This document shows positions 10,701 through 18,418 of a DNA stretch of 64,000 bases, one piece after another. Both the position numbers and the translations under genes were made by a program. Source of the DNA: Cyclobacteriaceae bacterium. GTDB taxonomy: Bacteria; Bacteroidota; Bacteroidia; Cytophagales; Cyclobacteriaceae. The stretch lies in NCBI GenBank assembly GCA_019638395.1, contig JAHBTX010000004.1:432411-496410 (forward strand), read 5' to 3'. Position 1 is the stretch's first letter. Each line of letters starts with the position of its first letter. The notes beneath the pieces were generated by a model. That model saw nothing but the letters and a program-made list of their open reading frames with translations, was not told where the DNA came from and did not search any database.

Positions 10701-12634
10701 TCAGTTGCAAAACCAATATCAATATCAATAGTGCTGGATGATGAGTGACCAAAAAATGTAACGAGGTTAACACCTGCATTAACCTGGTCTGAAATATTAA
10801 TCAACTCAACCGGATTCGGATCGCGCTTGGCGATTGTGGTAATAGCACCACCCCAGTGCGGTTGTTCGGCTGTTGATTTGAAACCATCCATGTATTCCCG
10901 AAAAATAATCAACTCGTTAGGTAAGATACCCCCGCTTAAGTGCAAACCTTTCTTTTGCCAGGTTTGGGCTGGTGCCGATTCGGTTTCTATAATTTTACTG
11001 AGGTAGGCAGCAACTTGAGCAGCTGTGGTTGCCGATAGCCTTCCGGTTGGTACTGCAGGCTCATGTGTAGTACCAGCTAACCCAACTGTAAACAACATAT
11101 CAGACGCGGGCGAACCCGCAGTTGGTACCAAATCTTTGGTAATGGAAGCGGGTGGATTAGTAATGCGATGAAAGCCGGAACTAACATCACGGCCTTTCCC
11201 TATCAAAAACAAATACTTTGGGGAACCTTCGCCCACCATGTAGCGCATAAACTCGTAGATGGCTCGGGGTGAAGTTTCACCATAGTTAAATTGATTGTAA
11301 AGCTGATCTACTGTTACAACCAACGTATCGTAACGACCACCTGCCTGGCTGGCGCGATAGCCAGCATACGCTTTTACAGGATTTCCAAAACCACCGGCTG
11401 CCTGCATTAAATCTTTATGCGATACCACTATATAGTTGTGTTGTGCGGGTGCAATGGACCGGAAGTTAACGCGCCTCAAGGTTGCTGAGCGCACCTGGTC
11501 AAAAACAAAAAGTTCACGCGCGGTTTGGGTTTGATCAACAACTGCTTTTAAGGTTGAACCAGTAAGTTGTGTACCAATGGTGATGGGATTTTGCGGATCG
11601 GTAACATCCCACACCCGTGTGGTTGCATTTGCGCCCGTCCACTCTACATACGATTTACCACTTGCATTTTGCGATAGCCTAAACGTACGCGCTACTGGAG
11701 TTGTAAGCTGAAAAGTTTGTGGAAATGTAATGCGCACATACGAAGCACTGAACTGAAAGCGATTGTTACCTTCGGGTGGCGCCACCAACCGAATCAATAT
11801 CCTGCCTTCCGCGTCAACATCGCTCCATGCAAGTGGATAAGTAAGTTTAGCGCTGGCAAATCCACTAAAGCTATAGGTATCCAGCAACCGTAACGAGCCT
11901 GCATTTGGGCCTGCGTAAATTTGTGCGGAGTGCGGAATCTGATCGCGGCCCACCAACAAAATTTCCAGTTGCGGAGTACCGGCAGCCGGAACAGGTTGCG
12001 TAATCAGATCAAGAATATAATCGATGTTTTGATTTTGCCTGATGGCCACACCCGTCCAGCCCTCGCCTTCATCAAAGTGTGTAAAGCGCAACACATCACT
12101 TAATAAATTACCGCCCGAGTATTGCTGGCTGTTAATAAGCAAGCGCGTTTGCAGATGATGGGTTTGAGCCGGTAGGGCCGATACATTTACCTCTGAAAAA
12201 CCTGCAGCTCTTTTGCCCGGTGTAACCATTAATGGCCAGGTAAGAAAGTAAGCGGTGGTATCGCTATAAAGGTTATAATAATTATGAGGTTGTAGTGTGG
12301 CTGGCTTATACAAGTCTTTGTCTAAGGTGCCATCGTTGGCTCGACCAAAAAACTCGATGTAATCCGTTGTGTTGAAAACGGCATCGTCTTGTCCGGCAAC
12401 TACAATTGCTTGCTCAACACCCCGGTGAAAAATCTGAAGCTGCCGCGGGTCTATAGCATTTACGGGCACCCCGGCATTTTGCAAATCGGCATGGGTAAGG
12501 CGGTAAACACCTTTGTCGGCAACAGGTATTCTGTAATACTGCTGGCCGGGCACAATCCACGTGTTGGCATATTGAGCAGCAACCAGAAAAGGTGCGACTA
12601 AAAGTGTAGAACAAAGCCAGATACCAATCCGCAC
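7706..12634 (-). CDS. PorU2-like C25 (gingipain-fold) peptidase with type IX secretion C-terminal domain
   Basis: A very large protein of 1642 aa with a GTG start and a signal peptide ending at VAAQ. After about 380 residues of beta-rich N-terminal region comes a peptidase C25 domain: LFLIGKGRD, VPTGRLSA, then the catalytic pair His630 in VTFFGHSSSS and Cys664 in FLINGCNAGNFF. Further on are CARDB-like and Ig-like segments. The end is a type IX sorting/FlgD-like domain (GVYPNPSQGRFAFQF, PPGIYYFNLQ). The arrangement matches proteins named PorU2, relatives of the type IX secretion sortase PorU. It is likely a cell-surface cysteine peptidase or sortase-like enzyme. It lies alone, divergent from the PadR gene. 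Confidence 0.85.
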   Translation of the reverse strand: MRIGIWLCSTLLVAPFLVAAQYANTWIVPGQQYYRIPVADKGVYRLTHADLQNAGVPVNAIDPRQLQIFHRGVEQAIVVAGQDDAVFNTTDYIEFFGRANDGTLDKDLYKPATLQPHNYYNLYSDTTAYFLTWPLMVTPGKRAAGFSEVNVSALPAQTHHLQTRLLINSQQYSGGNLLSDVLRFTHFDEGEGWTGVAIRQNQNIDYILDLITQPVPAAGTPQLEILLVGRDQIPHSAQIYAGPNAGSLRLLDTYSFSGFASAKLTYPLAWSDVDAEGRILIRLVAPPEGNNRFQFSASYVRITFPQTFQLTTPVARTFRLSQNASGKSYVEWTGANATTRVWDVTDPQNPITIGTQLTGSTLKAVVDQTQTARELFVFDQVRSATLRRVNFRSIAPAQHNYIVVSHKDLMQAAGGFGNPVKAYAGYRASQAGGRYDTLVVTVDQLYNQFNYGETSPRAIYEFMRYMVGEGSPKYLFLIGKGRDVSSGFHRITNPPASITKDLVPTAGSPASDMLFTVGLAGTTHEPAVPTGRLSATTAAQVAAYLSKIIETESAPAQTWQKKGLHLSGGILPNELIIFREYMDGFKSTAEQPHWGGAITTIAKRDPNPVELINISDQVNAGVNLVTFFGHSSSSTIDIDIGFATDPTLGYANPGKYPVFLINGCNAGNFFSNTQAFGEDWMNATNKGARAFIAHSSFGFTFSLQYYSSLFYQVGFTDSNFTGKGIGDVQKEVARLYMQSAAAIMANITQVQQMVLLGDPAVKLFYFTKPDYEIKPADLALVSFDEKPITVATDSFAIRIVRNNVGLALNVPLKISVTRSLSDGTRLSYDSLFTPSLNKDTVYFHLPGLVQGGGPNRFTVTLDPDNSIDELNESNNEATLESFIATSTTLNLFPKPFAVVSKQQVKLVWQSTNLRSDVREYEVEIDSVNTFNSAFKINRTVTAGVIAETELALPATDSIAYYWRTRFKTPKADESNEWVSSSFSFIAGSEAGWAQIKPGQITTNTFTNLIAPSGSIPFTFEETKTQVAVVTFGKDNPSAYTEASFKINGAEYNLATQGQPCRDNTFNLVAFSKTTAVPYAALPFSFQDPRTCGREPQIINSFLPHEYLTGAGDDIVAFVNAVGASDSVVMFGLKNFSLSLMPIEAKTALTQLGVSIADLNAHIPGEPVVIFGKKGSPAGTAKVIRSQIEPVTDQTLVVSASITGRVATGTMKSGRIGPALRWYQFKHQATLTNAGDEFSFSVYGVTQAGTEVLLGEALPIEYDLSGISATEYPYLRIVFTTTDETNLTPAWWKHWFVMYESPAEGLLTYTGEAASQRVQEGEAWNTTFGFRNISDKPFTGMLPVTLEVVNTQTQTRETQTFFIDPPLPSTTTSFDVTSTTSGKAGNNTINVTVNNKVLPECYYENNFLSLLDYLVVDDDKTPPVLRVTVDGRQLRNNDFVSSTPKILIELLDENSFLPKTDTLGFTLLLGKNCNAPACSFTRIAFSSPQVKWHPATSTTPFRIEYRPTLTDGFYELSVQGADAKGNMAGSTPYRVAFQVESAPSLVWRGVYPNPSQGRFAFQFVLTGELPTAFELEIFSAQGSRLHRFEMSDLLQFHVGTNELIWNGTDAAGGFLPPGIYYFNLQLSSSGNRISERGKIVLIR

Positions 12635-12884
12635 AGTAACCCTGAATTTAAAGCATTAAATACGATGGTAAAAATACGGGTAACTGGCCGCAAACCCCCT
12701 ACATGCCGGTTTGATTTTGTACGCTTTTACTTCTTACACTGTTCATTAGTGATCAGAAACCGAAAAATCAAAAGTATAAAAACTCGCATTTTGAGCTTAT
12801 TTAGAGCATTTTTGCGCGCTATTGAAGTTGGCTTAGTACTTGGTGATGCCCAGTACCGACTCCTAAAAGTTGGTAATTATGAAC

Positions 12885-13214
12885 ATGGAGAATACACAAG
12901 TGCAGATGAGAAAAGGCATACTCGAATACTGCATCCTGCATATTATTTCGCGGGGTGAAGTTTATGCCACCGATATGATTGATGAACTTACAGCCGCTAA
13001 AATGATTGTAGTGGAAGGAACACTTTACCCGCTGCTTACGCGATTAAAAAACGCAGGGTTGCTGGAGTATAAATGGGTTGAGTCCAAATCGGGCCCACCC
13101 CGCAAGTATTATAAATTGACCACCGAAGGCGAAAAGTTTTTACAAGGACTAACTGAAACCTGGGACGATCTGGTGCAGTCAACTAATCTTATAAAATCAA
13201 AATCGATCAGCTAA
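12885..13214 (+). CDS. PadR-family transcriptional regulator
   Basis: A protein of 109 aa from the ATG at 12885; ATG 12879 would add two residues. The winged-helix signature of PadR is clear: MRKGILEYCILHII, VVEGTLYPLLTRLKNAGLLEY, and GPPRKYYKLTTEGEKFL with the wing. PadR proteins are usually ligand-responsive repressors of the adjacent gene. The next gene, 22 nt downstream, is the PspC-domain membrane protein. This PadR-PspC pairing is common in Bacteroidota, so local autoregulation of the pair is likely. Confidence 0.93.
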   Translation: MENTQVQMRKGILEYCILHIISRGEVYATDMIDELTAAKMIVVEGTLYPLLTRLKNAGLLEYKWVESKSGPPRKYYKLTTEGEKFLQGLTETWDDLVQSTNLIKSKSIS

Positions 13215-13236
13215 CTTCACAACGGGCATTTTAATT

Positions 13237-15609
13237 ATGAAAAAGAATATCAGTATCAATATCAGCGGCATCATCTTCCACATAGAAGAAGACGGCTATG
13301 AAACCTTGCGCAAATATTTAGATTCGATTAAGCGCTACTTTGCTACGTTTGAAGACAGCAGTGAAATTCTGGCCGATATTGAAAGCCGGATAGCCGAAAT
13401 TTTTCTGGCCAAACTAAACGAAGGCAAACAGGTAATTACAGCAGAAGATGTAAGCAACCTGATGACCACCATGGGTAGCGTAAACGATTTTAAAGCTGCC
13501 GAAGAACAAGAGTTTGCCGGTGACTATACATCGTCTGCAAAAGAAACAACCTCCGAAAGTAAAACAGCCGCTCGTAAATTATTGCGCGATCAAAAGCGCA
13601 AAATTCTGGGCGGTGTATGCGCAGGCTTTGCCCACTATTTTAATATCGACCCGGTATGGCCACGTTTACTATTTGCACTGCTGGTATTAGGTAGTTACGG
13701 AAGCCTGTTACTTATTTATATCATATTATGGATTGTGTTGCCTGCTTCTGCTGAGTTGGAAGAAGAACCAACCGTTAAGAAAATGTTTCGCGATCCGGAA
13801 CATAAAGTTATAGGTGGTGTAGCCAGTGGTGTGGCGGCTTTCTTTGGTGCCGACCTGGCCATTATCCGGTTGTTGTTTGTCATCTTCGCCATTTTTGGAG
13901 TTGGGTTTCTTGCTTACATCATTCTGTGGATAGTATTACCCGAAGCAAAAACCATTACCGAAAAAATGCAAATGCAGGGCGAGCCGGTTACACTTTCCAA
14001 TATTGAATCGACTGTTAAAAAAGGTTTGAATGAAAAAGAACAAGGCGAAGAAAGTTTATTAGCCCGCATTGTATTGTTCCCCTTCCGGTTAATCGCCATG
14101 ATTATTGAAGGATTAACGAAAGTATTAGGGCCATTGTTTAAAGTTATTGTGGATGTGTTTCGCGTAGCCATTGGCATTGTGCTGAGTCTTACAGGCCTGG
14201 TAGGTATGCTTTCGTTACTGTTCGCAATTGGTGTAATCTTTGGCTTCTTTCATTTGAATGATTGGGCTTGGTGGAGTACACATGTGGGTGAAGTGGGTTT
14301 ACCATTAGAAGCATTCCGTAACACCTTCCCCATGTGGACCATTCTCTTTGCCTTTTTGGTGGCCTTTATTCCAGCCTTGTTTCTTAACCTGATCGGTAAC
14401 TCTATTATAGCCAAACGGATTACATTTAATCCGCTGGTAGGGTGGTCGCTGTTTGTCTTATTCTTTATCAGCATTGCAGCCGTTGGCATTAGCGTACCGC
14501 AAATGGTTTATGCCTTTAAAGAAGAAGGTGAGTTTAAAACAGAAAAGACATTTGCTACCAATGGAAGAATTTCAGTATTGCGTATAAATGAAGTAGGGAT
14601 GGATGATTACGACATGACTTCGCTGATAATAAAGGGTTATGAGGGCACAGATATAAAATTAGTTCAACGCATTGAGGCACGCGGAAATACCCGCAAGGTT
14701 GCAGCCGAAAATGCAAAAATGGTTGACTATAATGTGGTGCAGCAGGACAGCATTCTGCTGTTCGATTCAAACATGACATTCAAACCTCACGCAAAATTTA
14801 GGGCTCAGGAATTGAAAATGGAACTCTACATCCCCTACAATACCTTATTCGTAATAGAACAACCCATGTGGCGTATTATCGACAATTGGTATGGTGACTA
14901 TTCAGGCTATATCGATTCAAACTTTGATAAAACCTGGCGCATGACAACAACGGGTTTTAAATGCATTAACTGTGAGCATCCATCCGAAGAACAGAAAATC
15001 CGGTTGAGTGATCAATATGGGTTGGTTGATTTTGCCCGTGTGGATTTAACCGGAATTTTTGATGTAGAAATAGTAAGAGGTGAAGTTTATGCGGTGCAAT
15101 TAAATGGCCCCGAAAAAGAAAAAGCGCGCTATTCGGTATCTACTACAGGCGAAACACTCACCATCGACTATAGAACCAATCGTAAAATGTTTTGGGATAG
15201 GAATATTCTGGATGATGAAAAAGTAAAAATTAAAATAACCATGCCCTCGTTAAAACAACTTAAAGCAAAAGGAGCCGGCAAAATCAACTTCGAAGGCTTT
15301 TACGAAGAAGATGCAGAAATTGACCTTACCGGTGCTATGGTAGCAGAAGGGCAATTGGAAGCACGCAACCTTACGGTAGAACTTACCGGAGCCACGGTGT
15401 TGGAGCTTCGGGGTCGTGGCGATTTTCTGGAAGCCAATGCTACCGGTGCGTCATCGTTACGCGCGTTCAATTATGAAGTAGATGAAGCCGTAATTGCTGC
15501 ACGGGGCGTTTCTTCATCTAAAGTTAATGTTTCGCAAAAGCTACAAATTACGAAAGACATTACTAGCTCGGTTTCGCATAGGGGCGATGCGGAAGTTGTT
15601 GAGAAGTAG
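13237..15609 (+). CDS. PspC-domain membrane protein with DUF2807 (GIN-like) C-terminal domain
   Basis: A protein of 790 aa. After a helical start (residues 1-100) come two PspC-type units, DQKRKILGGVCAGFAHYF and DPEHKVIGGVASGVAAFFG, each followed by a membrane helix. Several more membrane segments run to about residue 420. The large extracytoplasmic part ends in beta-helix-like repeats of the DUF2807 head-GIN type (VDLTGIFDVEIVRG, LKAKGAGKINFEG, VELTGATVLELRGRGDF). By family it is an envelope-stress-type membrane protein. Cotranscription with the PadR gene upstream is likely. The precise function is unknown. Confidence 0.88.
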   Translation: MKKNISINISGIIFHIEEDGYETLRKYLDSIKRYFATFEDSSEILADIESRIAEIFLAKLNEGKQVITAEDVSNLMTTMGSVNDFKAAEEQEFAGDYTSSAKETTSESKTAARKLLRDQKRKILGGVCAGFAHYFNIDPVWPRLLFALLVLGSYGSLLLIYIILWIVLPASAELEEEPTVKKMFRDPEHKVIGGVASGVAAFFGADLAIIRLLFVIFAIFGVGFLAYIILWIVLPEAKTITEKMQMQGEPVTLSNIESTVKKGLNEKEQGEESLLARIVLFPFRLIAMIIEGLTKVLGPLFKVIVDVFRVAIGIVLSLTGLVGMLSLLFAIGVIFGFFHLNDWAWWSTHVGEVGLPLEAFRNTFPMWTILFAFLVAFIPALFLNLIGNSIIAKRITFNPLVGWSLFVLFFISIAAVGISVPQMVYAFKEEGEFKTEKTFATNGRISVLRINEVGMDDYDMTSLIIKGYEGTDIKLVQRIEARGNTRKVAAENAKMVDYNVVQQDSILLFDSNMTFKPHAKFRAQELKMELYIPYNTLFVIEQPMWRIIDNWYGDYSGYIDSNFDKTWRMTTTGFKCINCEHPSEEQKIRLSDQYGLVDFARVDLTGIFDVEIVRGEVYAVQLNGPEKEKARYSVSTTGETLTIDYRTNRKMFWDRNILDDEKVKIKITMPSLKQLKAKGAGKINFEGFYEEDAEIDLTGAMVAEGQLEARNLTVELTGATVLELRGRGDFLEANATGASSLRAFNYEVDEAVIAARGVSSSKVNVSQKLQITKDITSSVSHRGDAEVVEK

Positions 15610-15626
15610 GACTTCGTATAGGTGCC

Positions 15627-15662
15627 AATAACAATCAGCAAGGCCTATTGTTGATTGTTATT
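15627..15662. terminator. Bidirectional intrinsic terminator between convergent genes
   Basis: An 11-bp perfect inverted repeat (AATAACAATCA at 15627-15637 and its complement at 15652-15662) with a 14-nt loop lies between the PspC-domain gene (plus strand) and recQ (minus strand). The AT-rich arms give A/T tracts on either side, suitable for termination in both directions. Confidence 0.65.
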
Positions 15663-15737
15663 TACTCCTATTTCTGCAATCAAAAAATACCTCCGGGTTG
15701 TGATCGGATACTCTCTTCACGCAGCTTGTGCATACTA

Positions 15738-17642
15738 CTATCTTTTGTGCAATACCCATACGCCATCATAATATAAATCCTCGCTATCCACCATTTCACG
15801 GATTACTTCAATAAAAACTTCTTTTTCGGATGGATCAACAGCAAGTTCCAACTCATCAACAGTCATCGGTTTTTGGCCGAGCAGGTAATTAATTTGCTGT
15901 TCATAATCTTTAAACAATACAGAATTTTCTTTTTTTCTTTTGCCAATGCACACATCGCACCGGCCACAGGTTGCATCCGTTTTTTCATCAAAGTATTCCT
16001 GTATCACCTGCATGCGGCAGCGGTGCGCTTGAGTGGTGTAGGCAAGCATCGCCTGCATCTTATCAAGGTGCAACTTACGCCTTCGTTCAAACTCTTGAAT
16101 ATCTATTGGCAACTTTGCAGCATCTTGCCGGGCAGTAATAAAGGTGATTTTTGGACTATCGTTAACAGGTTCGTACAACAGCACCTTCAGGTTGTGGAGT
16201 TGTTCTAATTCTAACTTAACGGCTCCCACCGTAAGCCGCATCATTTGCGCTACCTGTGTTTCTGAAATAATGGTAAAATCAGAATACAATTCGCCACCGT
16301 ACAAGCGTAGCAAGGCTTTGATAAGCGAATCGAACCGTGCATGGGCCACCTGAAATTCATACAACTTTTTATTGTCAAACAAGAAATGCAAAACGGAGGG
16401 TCTGTAGAAACTTTCATTAAATTCGATCAAACCAAATTCTTCTAACTTTTTAAGAGCCGGGTAAACTTCTGTGGATTTAAGATTCAGTTTTTTGCAGAAA
16501 ACTTCTATGTCAAAGTCAAAACTTTCACCCTGGCTGCTACCCAGTGCTACCTGAAAAAAATTAGCTAAAGCCTGGTATGTGTTTTTGAGCGCGGCCATTG
16601 CCGGTTGTGCCTGCTCAGTTTTAAGTTTTAGTGAATCAAGATCGGTATCGTGATACAAAATGGCGGCATAACTTCTTTTACCATCGCGGCCTGCACGCCC
16701 CGCTTCCTGATAATAGGCTTCCAGGTTTTCGGGTAAATCCATGTGTATTACCACGCGTACATCGGCTTTGTCAATGCCCATGCCAAATGCGTTGGTGGCT
16801 ACCATCACGCGGCAGCGATTGGTAATCCATTCTTCCTGGCGTGTAGTACGTTCAGCATGTGTAAGTCCGGCATGATAGTACGTTGCACTCGTACCATTCT
16901 TTTTCAAAAATGTGGCTAACACCACGGTTGCTTTGCGCGATCGCACATAAACAATAGCCGGGCCTGCAACTTTGCGTAATACTTCCAGTAATTTCTTCTC
17001 TTTCAATTCCGACTTGCGGATAACAAACGAAAGATTATCGCGGGCAAAGCTTTTCTGAAAAACAGCCGGTTGTTTCAGTTGCAATTTATCAATAATATCC
17101 GCCTTTACTTGTGCGGTGGCCGAGGCGGTAAGTGCAATAAACGGAACTTCGGGATGTGCCGAACGCAATTCGGCAATCTTCAAATAGGGCGGCCGGAAAT
17201 CATAACCCCATTGCGAAATGCAATGCGCTTCGTCTATGGCTACCAGGTTTACATTCATTTTTTTTACCCGCTCTTTAAATAAATCTGTTTGTAAGCGCTC
17301 GGGCGAGAGGTATAAAAATTTTTGATTACCGTAAATGCAATTATCCAAGGTTATATCAATCTCGCGATGATGCATACCTGCATGCACGGCTACGGCAGCA
17401 ATGCCCCGTAGTTTTAGTTGCTTTACCTGGTCTTGCATTAAGGCAATGAGTGGTGTTATCACCAAACAGATACCTTCTTGCATTAATGCCGGTACCTGAA
17501 AGCAGATGGACTTACCGCCTCCGGTTGGCAGAATGGCTACGGTATCTTGCTTATTTATTACCGCATCAATGATTTGGTCTTGTGGCGGTCTGAAGTGTGT
17601 GTAACCCCAATAGTGTTTTAATATGTCGGTAGAGGCACGCAT
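15738..17642 (-). CDS. recQ: RecQ-family ATP-dependent DNA helicase
   Basis: A protein of 634 aa. The RecQ motif 0 region is HFRPPQDQIIDAVI and Walker A is ILPTGGGKS (residues 37-45). Motif II is DEAHCISQWGYDFRP with the RecQ-specific aromatic loop, and motif VI lies in YYQEAGRAGRDG. The RecQ-Ct zinc region has CRMQVIQEYF and CGRCDVC. No HRDC domain is obvious at the C-terminus. It is a 3'-5' helicase of recombination and repair. It starts 1 nt after the stop of the enoyl-CoA hydratase-family gene, so it is in the same transcription unit. Confidence 0.95.
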   Translation of the reverse strand: MRASTDILKHYWGYTHFRPPQDQIIDAVINKQDTVAILPTGGGKSICFQVPALMQEGICLVITPLIALMQDQVKQLKLRGIAAVAVHAGMHHREIDITLDNCIYGNQKFLYLSPERLQTDLFKERVKKMNVNLVAIDEAHCISQWGYDFRPPYLKIAELRSAHPEVPFIALTASATAQVKADIIDKLQLKQPAVFQKSFARDNLSFVIRKSELKEKKLLEVLRKVAGPAIVYVRSRKATVVLATFLKKNGTSATYYHAGLTHAERTTRQEEWITNRCRVMVATNAFGMGIDKADVRVVIHMDLPENLEAYYQEAGRAGRDGKRSYAAILYHDTDLDSLKLKTEQAQPAMAALKNTYQALANFFQVALGSSQGESFDFDIEVFCKKLNLKSTEVYPALKKLEEFGLIEFNESFYRPSVLHFLFDNKKLYEFQVAHARFDSLIKALLRLYGGELYSDFTIISETQVAQMMRLTVGAVKLELEQLHNLKVLLYEPVNDSPKITFITARQDAAKLPIDIQEFERRRKLHLDKMQAMLAYTTQAHRCRMQVIQEYFDEKTDATCGRCDVCIGKRKKENSVLFKDYEQQINYLLGQKPMTVDELELAVDPSEKEVFIEVIREMVDSEDLYYDGVWVLHKR

Positions 17643-17643
17643 G

Positions 17644-18417
17644 CTACCATTTTATTTCCTGCTTATTTAGAAATGAAGCAATACCTTTTTTACAATCATC
17701 GGTAGCACGGGCTTTGGCATTTTGATGGGCCGCAACGTTTAGTGCCTCATTCAACGCAACGTTTTGAACTTCGTGAAGCAAGTGCTTGGTTAGCTGCATG
17801 CTTTGCGTGGAGTTTTGTTTGATGAGTGTTTCTGCAAATTGGTTTACCCGATTTTCAAGTTCACTGGCCAGTACAACTTCGGTAATCATTCCGTAAGCCA
17901 GTGCGGCTTCTGCTTTAATAATTTCACCAGTAAGTAGTAGGTGCCGCGCTTTTTGTTCTCCGATTTTTCGAATCAAAAATACTGATACTAAAGCCGGAAT
18001 AAACCCAATGCGAACTTCGGTATAGCCAAACTTTGCTTCGGGTGCTGAAAAAGTAAAATCACAGATGGTGGCAAGCCCACAACCACCGGCCAATGCATGG
18101 CCTTGTACTTGCGCGATCACTACTTTTTTTAACGTGTAAATTTTCAGAAACAACTCTTTGAGATGATGGGAGTCGGCCAGGTTTTCTTCAAACGAAAAGT
18201 GTTGGAGTTGTTGCAGATACCCCAGATCGGCCCCTGCACAAAACGATTCACCATTGGCTTTTAATACAATAACCTTAACGTGATTATCTTGTTCGGCAGC
18301 TGTGAAAGCATACTTCAGTTCGGTTACTAACTCCGGACTGAGTGCATTTCTTTTTTCACCACGATTAAGTGTGATGTAGGCAATCTGATTGGTAACAGTA
18401 TAAAGTACGAAATTCAT
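17644..18417 (-). CDS. Enoyl-CoA hydratase/isomerase family protein
   Basis: A protein of 257 aa with the crotonase fold. The CoA-binding landmark is FCAGADLGYL (oxyanion hole 1), and HALAGGCGLATICDF carries the second oxyanion glycine. FGYTEVRIGFIPA provides the Glu of the hydratase/isomerase signature. The substrate (enoyl-CoA in fatty-acid or amino-acid breakdown) cannot be specified. It lies 1 nt before recQ and 1 nt after the comEC-like gene, giving a tightly packed minus-strand run. Confidence 0.92.
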   Translation of the reverse strand: MNFVLYTVTNQIAYITLNRGEKRNALSPELVTELKYAFTAAEQDNHVKVIVLKANGESFCAGADLGYLQQLQHFSFEENLADSHHLKELFLKIYTLKKVVIAQVQGHALAGGCGLATICDFTFSAPEAKFGYTEVRIGFIPALVSVFLIRKIGEQKARHLLLTGEIIKAEAALAYGMITEVVLASELENRVNQFAETLIKQNSTQSMQLTKHLLHEVQNVALNEALNVAAHQNAKARATDDCKKGIASFLNKQEIKW

Positions 18418-18418
18418 A

